From assembly GCA_900318255.1 (NCBI GenBank), contig ONJX01000033.1, forward strand, positions 1 to 46,420: a DNA stretch of 46,420 bases, written 5' to 3'. This DNA is from an uncultured Prevotellaceae bacterium. GTDB taxonomy: Bacteria > Bacteroidota > Bacteroidia > Bacteroidales > Muribaculaceae. Shown in pieces: positions 16,214 through 24,749 of the stretch (position 1 is the stretch's first letter; each line of letters opens with the position of its first letter). Below the pieces are notes generated by a model. It was not told the DNA's origin, searched no databases, and saw nothing but the letters and a program-made list of their open reading frames with translations. The translations under genes were made by a program, and so were the position numbers.

Positions 16214-16661
16214 AGCATTTTACCTCAACTAAAGAATTATTTGAGAGAGATTTTTTTGTTTTGTGTTTCTCAAAATTTTAGACAAAAGAGCAAAAGACTC
16301 CATAAGAACAAATTTATATATTTTGTTGAGCTTGCGTTCTCTTATGCCATAATGTCCAAAAGAATGAGCTTTTTTTCTTATGTTTTTTTTATTAGAACCC
16401 CAATATTAAAAAAGTTTATTAACAAAATGGTAGTAATCAAGGATTTTTTTATATATTTAAGTTTCTAAAGTAGAAATGCGATTATCAAAATCACTCCCTT
16501 TTCAACGTTCGAATAATCGCAAAAAGTTGCCACTTCGTGGTCAAAAAGCCTGCACAGTGTTAGATCATCTCAAAAGAAGTGGTTGTGAATTCAAAATCAT
16601 AGCCACTTTTTTTGTCCATTTTTTTGAAGAGGTGATGTGCGGTGTTTTTATGGTTGTGGAG

Positions 16662-16693
16662 TTTGGCATTTTGAGTAATAATTATTATCTTTG
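16662..16693 (+). promoter_or_regulatory. pruA promoter
   Basis: TTTG (16662-16665), 20 nt, then TATCTTTG (16686-16693), with a leader of about 55 nt before the ATG. Good match to the Bacteroidota consensus. Confidence 0.65.
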
Positions 16694-16755
16694 CACGCAC
16701 AACCATAACACGAACTTATTTCACAATTACACATACAATAAAACAAAAACTAATC

Positions 16756-18381
16756 ATGAACAATTCGATTATCAATTTTCCACTTCCAGCTAATGAGCCA
16801 GTGAAGGCTTATATGCCTGGATCTCCCGAGCGTGTAGCATTAGAGAAAGAACTTGAGCGCCAGAGCAAGCTGGTGGTAGAAATCCCCATCATCATTGGCG
16901 GTAAAGAGATACGCACCGGTGACATGGGCGAGGTGACCTGCCCCCATGACCACAAGCATGTGATTGCCCGTTACCACAAGGTGGGCAAGAAAGAGGTGGA
17001 GATGGCTATCGAGGCCGCTATGAAGGCTTGGAAAGAGTGGAGCTGCACTCCCTGGACCACCCGCGCCGCTATCGTGATGAAGATGGCCGAGCTGCTTGCC
17101 ACCAAGTATCGCCCCATCATGAATGCCGCCACCATGCTTGGCCAGAGCAAGAACTTCTTCCAGGCCGAGATTGACTCGGCTTGCGAGACTATCGACTTCT
17201 TCCGCTACAATGTTCACTACGCATCTAAGATATATGCCATGCAGCCCAAGGACGGTGTGGCACAACTCAACCACACCGAGTATCGCCCACTCGAGGGCTT
17301 TATCCTCGCTGTTACTCCATTTAACTTCACCTCAATTGCCAGCAACCTGTGCATGACTCCCGTGCTCATGGGTAACGTGGCACTGTGGAAACCATCGACC
17401 ACAGCCTTGCTGAGCAACTACTACCTGATGCAGCTCTACAAGGAGGCTGGCTTGCCCGACGGCGTCGTGAACTTCCTGCCTGGTAGTGGCGCATTGATTG
17501 GCGAGGTTGCCACCGAGTCGAAGTTCTTCTCGGGCATCCACTTCACCGGCAGCACTGCCACCTTCAAGTCGCTGTGGAAACAAGCGAGCATGAATGTTGA
17601 CAAGTACATCTCTTATCCACGCCTCGTGGGCGAGACTGGAGGTAAGGACTTCATCTTTGTTCACCCCAGTGCCGATCCTAAGGCTGTTGCCACTGCTGCC
17701 TTCTGTGGAGCCTACGAGTTCCAGGGCCAGAAGTGCTCGGCAGCATCACGCATGTATATCCCCAAGAGCCTGTGGGCTGGTGTTCTCGAGGACATGAAGG
17801 CTATGGCCGCCGAGGTTAAGATGGGCGATGTGATGGATCCCAGCAACTTCATCAACGCCGTTATCGACAAGGCTTCATTCGACAAGGCTAAATCTTACAT
17901 CGACTATGCCCGCGAGGCCAAGGATGCCGAGGTAGTGATGGGTGGCAACTGCGACTGCAGCAAGGGCTGGTTTGTGGAGCCAACAATCATCGAGACCAGC
18001 AATCCTCACTTCAAGTCGATGGAAGAGGAGATCTTTGCTCCCGTGCTCACCGTTTACCCCTATGACGATGAGAAGTGGGAAGAGGTAGTGAAAGATTGTG
18101 ACGCCACCTCACCTTACGGCTTGACAGGTGCCGTCTTTGGCCGCGACCGCATGGCAGTGGAGAAGATTACCGATGCTCTGCGCTACACCGCTGGCAATTT
18201 CTACATCAACGACAAGCCAACAGGTGCCGTAGTGGGTATGCAGCCCTTCGGTGGTGCTCGTGCCAGCGGTACCAACGATAAGGCTGGTGGCGAGTTCAAC
18301 CTCATCCGCTGGATTATACCACGCGTGATCAAGGAGACTCTGGTATCGCCCACCGACTATCGTTACACTTACATGAAGTAA
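16756..18381 (+). CDS. pruA: L-glutamate gamma-semialdehyde (P5C) dehydrogenase
   Basis: NAD(P)-dependent aldehyde dehydrogenase that oxidises glutamate semialdehyde (from proline, or from ornithine via ornithine aminotransferase) to glutamate. 541 aa, the length of the single-domain PruA type. Seen: the cofactor-binding segment AVTPFNFTSIASNL, GNVALWKPS, IHFTGSTATFKSLW, the general-base Glu in LVGETGGKDFIF, the catalytic Cys in FQGQKCSAASRMYIP, and the C-terminal PFGGARASGTNDKAGG. The nearby ornithine aminotransferase supplies its substrate. Followed by arcA on the same strand, across a gap with a TCTAGA array and a hairpin. Confidence 0.95.
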   Translation: MNNSIINFPLPANEPVKAYMPGSPERVALEKELERQSKLVVEIPIIIGGKEIRTGDMGEVTCPHDHKHVIARYHKVGKKEVEMAIEAAMKAWKEWSCTPWTTRAAIVMKMAELLATKYRPIMNAATMLGQSKNFFQAEIDSACETIDFFRYNVHYASKIYAMQPKDGVAQLNHTEYRPLEGFILAVTPFNFTSIASNLCMTPVLMGNVALWKPSTTALLSNYYLMQLYKEAGLPDGVVNFLPGSGALIGEVATESKFFSGIHFTGSTATFKSLWKQASMNVDKYISYPRLVGETGGKDFIFVHPSADPKAVATAAFCGAYEFQGQKCSAASRMYIPKSLWAGVLEDMKAMAAEVKMGDVMDPSNFINAVIDKASFDKAKSYIDYAREAKDAEVVMGGNCDCSKGWFVEPTIIETSNPHFKSMEEEIFAPVLTVYPYDDEKWEEVVKDCDATSPYGLTGAVFGRDRMAVEKITDALRYTAGNFYINDKPTGAVVGMQPFGGARASGTNDKAGGEFNLIRWIIPRVIKETLVSPTDYRYTYMK

Positions 18382-18398
18382 AGGTGAGAGGGATTTTT

Positions 18399-18449
18399 TC
18401 TAGAATATCTAGAATATCTAGAAGTTCTAGATAATCTAGACTATCTAGC
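18399..18449. repeat. TCTAGA-N3 array, 6 units (pruA-arcA gap)
   Basis: TCTAGA starts at 18399, 18408, 18417, 18426 and 18435, with a final TCTAGC at 18444; the period is exactly 9 bp. It begins 17 bp past the pruA stop, between co-directional genes. Confidence 0.9.
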
Positions 18450-18504
18450 TGACCGAATAACTTATACATTTTTTCTATAAAACAACTAATTTCAATCTCA
18501 TGTT

Positions 18505-18535
18505 CCGCAACTGCTCTAAAAGAGAGCGGTTGCGG
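18505..18535 (+). promoter_or_regulatory. Strong hairpin immediately upstream of arcA
   Basis: CCGCAACTGCTCT (18505-18517) pairs with AGAGCGGTTGCGG (18523-18535) with one T-G pair and a 5-nt loop, 23 bp before the arcA ATG. There is no following T-tract, so a leader structure that controls translation or mRNA stability fits better than a terminator. Confidence 0.55.
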
Positions 18536-18558
18536 GAGGTGAGAGCGATAAACAATTT

Positions 18559-19809
18559 ATGGACAAGAAACAACTAAAGCCTTGTGAGGTAAACGTCAGC
18601 TCCGAGACTGGTAGGCTCAGGGCTGTGCTGCTGCACAAGCCCGGCGTGGAAATAGAGCGCATGACACCGCTCAACGCCAATGCCGCCCTCTATAGCGACA
18701 TCCTCAACAAGCCCATCGTTGACGAGGAATACCGCAACTTTAGCGGTGTGCTCGAGCGTTGGACTCACGTCTATTATGTGCAGGACATCCTCGAGGAGCT
18801 GCTCAAGGACGAAGCAGTGAAGGAGAAGCTGCTGTTAGATAGCCTTAAGGGCTGCGACCAGAAAACAGCGAGAGTGATAGCCGAAGTCACCGGCGACGAC
18901 GCCAAGAAACTCGCGCAGGTGCTCATTGAGGGCTGTGAAGACCCCAAGTGGGACGGCGTGAGCGAGCATCGCTATCTGCTCAAGCCCTTGTATAACCTGT
19001 TCTTCACCCGCGACGCTTCGTCAACGGTCTATAACCGCGTGCTCATCAACTCGATGAGCTTTGAGGTGCGCGAGCGCGAGTCGTTGATTTATGAGGCGAT
19101 TTTCAAGCACTTCTTTGGTGTTGATACCCTTAATGCCATGGCGTGGAACCCTTACGCCCGCACCGAGGGTGGCGATGTGCAGATTGCTAGTGCCGACACG
19201 CTGTGCATAGGTCAAGGCATACGCACCAACCGCAAGGGCATCGAGTACCTGGCACAGACCTTCGCTCGTGAGCGTGACCATTTCAACATCATTGCTCAGG
19301 AGCTGCCCATGGAGCCCGAGTCGTTCATCCACCTCGACATGGTGTTCACCTTCCTGGGCAAGCATCAGTGCATGGCGTTTGAGCCCATGCTCAAGAAGAC
19401 AGGTCTCTTTGCAGGCAAGGACACCACACTCATCACCATCGACCACGGCAACATCAGCTATAAGCGCGTGGGCAACATCGTGGAAGGCCTCACCCAGCTG
19501 GGGTGGGACATCGAGCCAGTGATAGGTGGCGGCAGCGACCCCTGGACACAGCTGCGTGAGCAGTGGCACAGCGGTGCCAACTTCTTCTCGCTGGGCGACG
19601 GCAAGGTGCTGGGCTACCGCCGCAACACCCACACCATCGACGCACTCGACAAGGCGGGTTTTGCCGTGCTCAATGCCGAGGACATCGTCAGTGGCAAGGT
19701 CAACATGAACGACTACGAGAAATTTGTTGCCGCCTTCCCAGGCAGCGAGCTGCCTCGCGCCGGTGGCGGTGCCCGCTGCATGACCATGCCCATCCTGCGC
19801 GACCTGTAG
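18559..19809 (+). CDS. arcA: Arginine deiminase
   Basis: Hydrolyses arginine to citrulline and ammonia, the first step of the ADI pathway. A guanidino-group-modifying enzyme of 416 aa. Seen: ETGRLRAVLLHKPGVEIERM at the N-terminus, PLYNLFFTRDAS, the catalytic Glu and Asp in RTEGGDVQIAS, the HLD motif in SFIHLDMVFTFLG, and the nucleophilic Cys near the end in GGGARCMTMPILRDL. All catalytic positions are present. It is co-directional with pruA and separated from arcB-arcC by 2.4 kb on the other strand, so the ADI genes form two units here rather than the common arcABC operon. Confidence 0.94.
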   Translation: MDKKQLKPCEVNVSSETGRLRAVLLHKPGVEIERMTPLNANAALYSDILNKPIVDEEYRNFSGVLERWTHVYYVQDILEELLKDEAVKEKLLLDSLKGCDQKTARVIAEVTGDDAKKLAQVLIEGCEDPKWDGVSEHRYLLKPLYNLFFTRDASSTVYNRVLINSMSFEVRERESLIYEAIFKHFFGVDTLNAMAWNPYARTEGGDVQIASADTLCIGQGIRTNRKGIEYLAQTFARERDHFNIIAQELPMEPESFIHLDMVFTFLGKHQCMAFEPMLKKTGLFAGKDTTLITIDHGNISYKRVGNIVEGLTQLGWDIEPVIGGGSDPWTQLREQWHSGANFFSLGDGKVLGYRRNTHTIDALDKAGFAVLNAEDIVSGKVNMNDYEKFVAAFPGSELPRAGGGARCMTMPILRDL

Positions 19810-19858
19810 AAGACAATTAAGGACAACAAACCTATTTCTCTTATTATTAAGGACAAAA

Positions 19859-20126
19859 GCACACCCGAGTCACGGCAAAGCGGCTCGGGTGTGGTGTGTG
19901 TATGTGTCTAAAATGAAACAACGGGGTCAGACCCCCTTGTTTCAAAAACGCACCCGGGTCACGGCAAAGTGGCTCGGGTGTGCTGTGTGTATGTGTGTCT
20001 AAAAATGAAACAACGGGGTCAGACCCCGTTGTTTCAAAAACGCACCCTGGTCACGGCAAAATGGCTCGGGTGTGGTGTGTGTATGTGTCTAAAAATGAAA
20101 CAACGGGGGCTACCCCGTTGTTTCAT
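19859..20126. repeat. Three tandem ~90-bp units, each with two hairpins
   Basis: The shared CACGGCAAA lies at 19871, 19960 and 20052. Each unit has a small stem (ACCCGAG-type with CTCGGGT), a GTGTGTATGTGTCTAAAA stretch, and a strong palindrome TGAAACAACGGGGTC/ACCCCGTTGTTTCA (complete in unit 2; units 1 and 3 have variant centres). They fill the convergent gap between arcA and the lipoprotein gene and may terminate both. The palindrome matches the one at 13692-13722. Confidence 0.85.
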
Positions 20127-20154
20127 TAAATATGTACTAATTGTTAGGTTCTTG

Positions 20155-20799
20155 TCACTTCCTGGTGCGAATTTGGAAGGAGCTCACGGTGTAGAGCTGG
20201 TCGCCGTTAGAGAAGCTGATGTTGAAGTCGGCCACGCCGTTTTTGAGTTTGTTGGTAGCCACCACTTCGGCTTGGTAACGCACTGCTCGGCCTGGTCCCA
20301 GCTCGCTGATGATGGCAGTGGGTGAGAGGTAAATCTGCTTAGTGCCACTGACGGTAATCACAGGAGCGATGTCATAGACGTAGTCGTTGCCGGCGTTGCG
20401 AATCTCGAAGATGAGCTTGGCGTGCTCACCGGCGTCGATGCAGTTGTTGCTGATGGTCTCGGCCAGACGTATGTTCTCTACATAGATGTTGGAGTAGGGA
20501 CTGTAGGAGTTGTTCTGGTGGTAGTCGTTGTAGTCATACCCGTTGTAGTAGTCGCTGGTGCGGCTTTCTTCTTTAACCTTAGGAGTGGTGGCTGCTGCAC
20601 CTATCACGCCGCCCACCACCATGCCGGCAAGCCTGCCCACACTGCTGCCTCGCCATCCACCGCTGATGCTACCTATTGCCGAGCCAAACATGCCGCCTAC
20701 CGAGGCGCCAGTGGCTACGCCATAAAACTGGTTGGCCGATTGGCAACTTGTCAGCACTATTAAAATGGCACTCAAAGCTGAAATAAAAGTCTTTTTCAT
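20155..20799 (-). CDS. Glycine-zipper lipoprotein
   Basis: 214 aa. It has a lipoprotein signal (MKKTFISALSAILIVLTSCQ) with the lipidated Cys at 19. A glycine-zipper stretch follows at ~30-70 (GASVGGMFGSAIGSISGG, GMVVGGVIGAAA), as in outer-membrane Gly-zipper proteins. A Tyr/Asn-rich linker (DYYNGYDYNDYHQNN) leads to a C-terminal beta domain (~105-214), with AGEHAKLIFEIRNAGNDYVY suggesting an Ig-like fold. Probably an envelope protein of unknown function. Confidence 0.88.
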   Translation of the reverse strand: MKKTFISALSAILIVLTSCQSANQFYGVATGASVGGMFGSAIGSISGGWRGSSVGRLAGMVVGGVIGAAATTPKVKEESRTSDYYNGYDYNDYHQNNSYSPYSNIYVENIRLAETISNNCIDAGEHAKLIFEIRNAGNDYVYDIAPVITVSGTKQIYLSPTAIISELGPGRAVRYQAEVVATNKLKNGVADFNISFSNGDQLYTVSSFQIRTRK

Positions 20800-21030
20800 A
20801 ATATAGCTATTTTTTTGTTTTGTTTCGCTTTTTGTTTTACGTTGCTAAAGTAGTAATAATCAAAAACTATGCCAAATAAATTAGACTAAAAGGCATAAAA
20901 AATCGCCAAATCTAACATTTTTTAGACATTTTTGTTCGTGTTTGGTTTAACTACCAATAGTATAATTGCCACAATAGTAGGGTCACATATTGAAAAATAT
21001 TACTATTTTTGCACATAATTTTGTGAGAGA

Positions 21031-22140
21031 ATGGAGACAATGAAAGGCGACAAATTGCTTAGCTCGGCGCAGTGCCAGGTGTTGCGTGGGATGGCTATTA
21101 TGGGCATCTTTCTGCACAACTTCTGCCACCTGCTGCGTGGCAGCAACGAGGAGAACGAGTTTGAGTTCATTGCCGAGCGAGCCACTAACATGTGGAACTA
21201 CTGGGCTGGCGGTGGCATTGATGTGTTTGCGCCCATGCAGTGGTTGGCGTTTTTCGGACATTATGGTGTGCCCATCTTCTTCTTCCTCAGCGGCTATGGC
21301 TTGGTGATGAAATATGAGCGCCGTGGTGGCTCGCGAGTAGGAGTGTGGCAATTCCTAGGCTTGCATTGGCTCAAGCTTTTCAAGCTGATGGCACTGGGTT
21401 TTGTACTCACGCTAATCACCTACCTGGCGTGTGGCCTGTCGTGGCACGGTTGGCTGGAATATCTAGCGCAGACCACTATGCTCTCTAACATAGTGCCGTC
21501 GCTCTGCAACGCACAAACCCCCTCGCCCTACTGGTTCTTTGGCGTGATGGTGGAGGTGTATGTCATTTACCGCTTGTTGATTTATCCTTTCAGCAGGCGT
21601 GGCTCGGTGTGGCGATGGCTCATGCCACTGCTGCTAGTGGTGGTGGCATGGTTGCCGCAGGTGCTTATGGAGCATCATGCCCGCATGCTCGTCTATGTGC
21701 GTCACAACGCTGCGATAGCCATGCTGCCGCTGGCCCTGGGAGTGCTTGCCGCGCGCTATGGCTTCGTGCGTCTTCCGCGCTGGGTGCTTGGCGTGGTGGC
21801 TGTGGTGGCGCTGCCGCTGATGGCACTGTTCAGTCTCAATTATCAGCTGTGGCTGTGGATTCCAGTGCTGGTGATTGCTGGCAGCGTGGCGCTGGTAAAA
21901 CTGCTGGAGCCGTGCTGCGGGTTGTGCCACACCGTGGTGGTTGCTCCATTGCGCTATGTGGGCATGCTCTCGTCAATGATTTTCGTGGTCCATTCCATCG
22001 TGAGGATGCCCATCTACATGTTTGTGCTTAAGAGTCATAGTGGCCTGATGCTCATCGACTATGCCTGGCTGGCGCTCTACATGGTGCTGACAATGGCTCT
22101 GGCGTGGTTATATAAGAAATTTTTAGATTTTAGATTTTGA
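21031..22140 (+). CDS. Acyltransferase 3 family membrane protein (copy 1)
   Basis: 369 aa, about ten hydrophobic segments. The N-terminal pattern (CQVLRGMAIMGIFLHNFCHL) has the Arg and the His of acyltransferase-3 proteins, which move acyl groups onto cell-surface sugars or peptidoglycan. FGHYGVPIFFFLSGYGLVMK is also typical. It is clearly paralogous to the gene at 32188-33378, with matching start motifs. It stands alone between divergent or convergent neighbours, so its substrate cannot be deduced. Confidence 0.9.
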   Translation: METMKGDKLLSSAQCQVLRGMAIMGIFLHNFCHLLRGSNEENEFEFIAERATNMWNYWAGGGIDVFAPMQWLAFFGHYGVPIFFFLSGYGLVMKYERRGGSRVGVWQFLGLHWLKLFKLMALGFVLTLITYLACGLSWHGWLEYLAQTTMLSNIVPSLCNAQTPSPYWFFGVMVEVYVIYRLLIYPFSRRGSVWRWLMPLLLVVVAWLPQVLMEHHARMLVYVRHNAAIAMLPLALGVLAARYGFVRLPRWVLGVVAVVALPLMALFSLNYQLWLWIPVLVIAGSVALVKLLEPCCGLCHTVVVAPLRYVGMLSSMIFVVHSIVRMPIYMFVLKSHSGLMLIDYAWLALYMVLTMALAWLYKKFLDFRF

Positions 22141-22185
22141 ACAAGCTGACGCTTGCACTACATGACACGACACATAAGATAACAC

Positions 22186-22222
22186 AATGAGGCGGTCTGT
22201 TGAAGAACCGCCTCATTTGTTG
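22186..22222. terminator. Bidirectional terminator between acyltransferase and rocD
   Basis: ATGAGGCGGT (22187-22196) pairs with ACCGCCTCAT (22207-22216), with T-rich sequence after and A-rich before. It lies between convergent genes. Confidence 0.75.
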
Positions 22223-22242
22223 AGTTATTGATAATCGGGGTA

Positions 22243-23529
22243 TTACTCCGACATTTCTTCGAAGGTCTTTTTGATGATGGCTACGGCCTTGAGGATCTCC
22301 TCCTTGTTGATGCACAAGGGTGGAGCGAAGCGGATGATGTGGTCGTGGGTGGGCTTAGCCAGCAGACCGTTGTCACGCAGCTTGAGGCAGATGTCCCAAG
22401 CTGTCTTGCCCTTGATGGGTGTGGTGACGATGGCGTTGAGCAAGCCGCGTCCGCGCACCTGCACGATGAACGGCGAGTTGATTTTCTTGATTTCCTCGCG
22501 GAAGATTTTACCCATCTTCTCGGCGTTCTGAGTAAGTTTCTCATCTTTAACAACCTTGAGAGCCTCGATAGCCACGCGAGCGGCGAGAGGGAAGCCACCA
22601 AATGTAGAGCCGTGCTCGCCAGGTTTCACGTTGAGCATGATGTCGTCGTCGGCAAGACATGCCGAAACGGGGAGGACGCCACCACCGAGGGCTTTACCCA
22701 GGATTACGATGTCGGGGCGGATGCCGTCGTGCATAGAGCACAGCATCTTACCGGTGCGGGCGATACCGGTCTGCACCTCGTCGGCAATGAAGAGCACGTT
22801 ATGCTCGTGGCACAAGTCGAAGCATTTCTTGAGGTAGCCATCGTCGGGGACGAAGACACCGGCCTCGCCCTGGATGGGCTCGGCGATGAAGGCGCACACC
22901 TCGTCGCCATATTTGTCGAGGGCTTTCTTGAGAGCCTCAGGGTCGTTGTAGGGGATGCGAATGAAGCCTGGGGTCAATGGTCCGTAGTCGGCAAAAGAGC
23001 TTGGGTCGTCGCTCATGGTGATGATGGTGACGGTGCGTCCGTGGAAGTTGCCCTCACAGCATATTATCTTAACCTTGTCGTTAGGAATACCTTTCTTTGC
23101 AACACCCCAGCGGCGTGCAAGCTTGAGAGCGGTCTCTACGCCCTCGGCGCCAGTGTTCATGGGAAGTACCTTGTCGTAGCCGAAATACTGATGCATGAAT
23201 TTCTCATACTCGCACAGCGCATCGTTGTAGAAAGCGCGTGAAGTGAGGCACAGCTTGCTAGCCTGGTCCTTGAGGGCCTTGACGATGCGTGGATGGCAGT
23301 GGCCCTGGTTGACGGCACTGTAAGACGAGAGGAAGTCAAAATACTTATTGCCCTCAACGTCCCACACATAGATGCCTTTGCCCTTCTTCAGGACAACGGG
23401 CAGTGGATGATAGTTGTGTGCTCCATACTTCTCTTCCATAGCCATGCAACGCTTGCTGGCTTCGCCAATGACGTTTTTCTTTGTAGTAGCTTTTTTAGCT
23501 GCTGGTTTAGTTTTTTTGGTAGTTGCCAT
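22243..23529 (-). CDS. rocD: Ornithine aminotransferase with Lys-rich N-terminal extension
   Basis: PLP-dependent transfer of the delta-amino group from ornithine to 2-oxoglutarate, giving glutamate semialdehyde for PruA. 428 aa. Seen: [88 protein letters not shown], and the PLP lysine in [16 protein letters not shown]. The first ~19 residues ([19 protein letters not shown]) are an unusual basic tail resembling histone H1-like tails. The start is the only ATG close upstream and is followed by in-frame coding, so the tail seems real. Confidence 0.94.
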   Translation of the reverse strand: MATTKKTKPAAKKATTKKNVIGEASKRCMAMEEKYGAHNYHPLPVVLKKGKGIYVWDVEGNKYFDFLSSYSAVNQGHCHPRIVKALKDQASKLCLTSRAFYNDALCEYEKFMHQYFGYDKVLPMNTGAEGVETALKLARRWGVAKKGIPNDKVKIICCEGNFHGRTVTIITMSDDPSSFADYGPLTPGFIRIPYNDPEALKKALDKYGDEVCAFIAEPIQGEAGVFVPDDGYLKKCFDLCHEHNVLFIADEVQTGIARTGKMLCSMHDGIRPDIVILGKALGGGVLPVSACLADDDIMLNVKPGEHGSTFGGFPLAARVAIEALKVVKDEKLTQNAEKMGKIFREEIKKINSPFIVQVRGRGLLNAIVTTPIKGKTAWDICLKLRDNGLLAKPTHDHIIRFAPPLCINKEEILKAVAIIKKTFEEMSE

Positions 23530-23624
23530 AATTAGTTAATTTTATAAATAATTGTTGTGATTGTGCAAAATTAATTCTTTTTTGCCAAAAAAATCAAGAA
23601 ACCTGAATAAAATAATGTGCAATT

Positions 23625-23656
23625 TTTGTTAACACAATATTTTTTGACTATTTTTG
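23625..23656 (+). promoter_or_regulatory. phoH promoter
   Basis: TTTG (23625-23628), 20 nt, then TATTTTTG (23649-23656), giving a leader of about 75 nt before phoH. On the opposite strand TAATTTTG (23566-23573) is a possible -7 box for rocD. Confidence 0.5.
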
Positions 23657-23735
23657 TGACCTGCAAAAGACAATTTATAGCTATTAAAGAATAATGACAA
23701 TTACTATTAGCTTGTTAACTTGCTGCTTATAAAAA

Positions 23736-24722
23736 ATGATAGAACGACACATAATTATCGACACTGTTGACCCCGTGGTGTTTTATGGGGTGAACAACAG
23801 TAATATCCAACTTATCAGAAACCTTTTTCCAAAGCTCAGGATGGCGGCTCGAGGCTCGGTAATCACCGTCATTGGCGATGAGGCCGAGACCGAGAAGTTT
23901 GAGCACGACATCAAGCAGCTCGAGGACTATTGCGCTACTTACAACATCTTGCCTGAGGAGGTGATACTCGACACCATCAAGGGGCTGCCACCCAAGGAGC
24001 TGAAGATGGACGATGTGATAATCTATGGCGTGAACGGCAAGCCCATCAAGGGGCGCACGCCTAATCAGCAACTCATGGTCAAGACCTTCAACGAGAATGA
24101 CCTGACCTTTGCCCTGGGGCCTGCTGGTACTGGCAAAACCTACCTGGCGGTGGCACTGGCGGTGCGCGCGTTGAAGAATCGCGAGGTGCGCAAGATTATC
24201 CTGTCGCGTCCGGCGGTGGAGGCTGGCGAGAAGCTGGGCTTCCTGCCTGGCGACATGCGCGATAAGATTGACCCTTATCTGCAACCACTCTACGACGCTC
24301 TCGAGGACATGATACCTGGCGCTAAGCTCAAGGAATATATGGACACTAACGTCATCCAGATTGCCCCACTGGCCTTCATGCGCGGCCGCACGCTCAACGA
24401 TGCCATCATAGTGCTCGATGAGGCACAAAACACCACCACTCACCAGATTAAGATGTTCCTCACCCGCCTGGGCATGGGGTCGAAGATGGTGGTCACTGGC
24501 GATGTGACGCAGATAGACCTGCCGCGCAGCGTGACTTCAGGACTTATCCAGGCCCTGAAGGTGCTCGATGGCGTCAAGGGCATTGGCAAGATTGAGTTTG
24601 GCAAGAAAGACATAGTGCGCCACCAGCTGGTGCAACGCATTGTCGAGGCCTACGAGAAGCACGACGCCCTGCTCAAAGCCGGTCTCGAAGAAGATGTTGA
24701 TGATACTAGAACATCTAGATAA
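23736..24722 (+). CDS. phoH: PhoH family ATPase
   Basis: 328 aa, cytoplasmic P-loop ATPase of the PhoH/PhoL type, linked to RNA metabolism and stress in other bacteria. Seen: Walker A LGPAGTGKTYLAVALAVRAL, RPAVEAGEKLGFLPGDMRDK, PLAFMRGRTLNDAIIVLDEA with QNTT (Walker B), and VVTGDVTQIDLP. The N-terminal ~100 residues form the usual KH-like region. The last codons (TRTSR) and the stop are supplied by the TCTAGA array at 24705-24746, so the natural C-terminus was probably altered by the repeat. ubiE starts 27 bp later. Confidence 0.94.
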   Translation: MIERHIIIDTVDPVVFYGVNNSNIQLIRNLFPKLRMAARGSVITVIGDEAETEKFEHDIKQLEDYCATYNILPEEVILDTIKGLPPKELKMDDVIIYGVNGKPIKGRTPNQQLMVKTFNENDLTFALGPAGTGKTYLAVALAVRALKNREVRKIILSRPAVEAGEKLGFLPGDMRDKIDPYLQPLYDALEDMIPGAKLKEYMDTNVIQIAPLAFMRGRTLNDAIIVLDEAQNTTTHQIKMFLTRLGMGSKMVVTGDVTQIDLPRSVTSGLIQALKVLDGVKGIGKIEFGKKDIVRHQLVQRIVEAYEKHDALLKAGLEEDVDDTRTSR

Positions 24723-24746
24723 TCTAGAACTTCTAGAACTACTAGA
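24705..24746. repeat. TCTAGA-N3 array, 5 units (phoH 3' end to ubiE)
   Basis: Units at 24705 (ACTAGA), 24714, 24723, 24732 and 24741 (ACTAGA), 9-bp period. The first two units lie in phoH and the TAA stop falls in the second spacer. The last unit ends 3 bp before the ubiE ATG, so a ribosome binding site must lie within the repeat. Confidence 0.9.
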
Positions 24747-24749
24747 GTT

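Noticed and set aside
16184..16468. 94-aa hydrophobic frame in the arcB-pruA divergent gap
   Set aside because: It overlaps the arcB promoter region, is dominated by AT-rich codons and has no family features.
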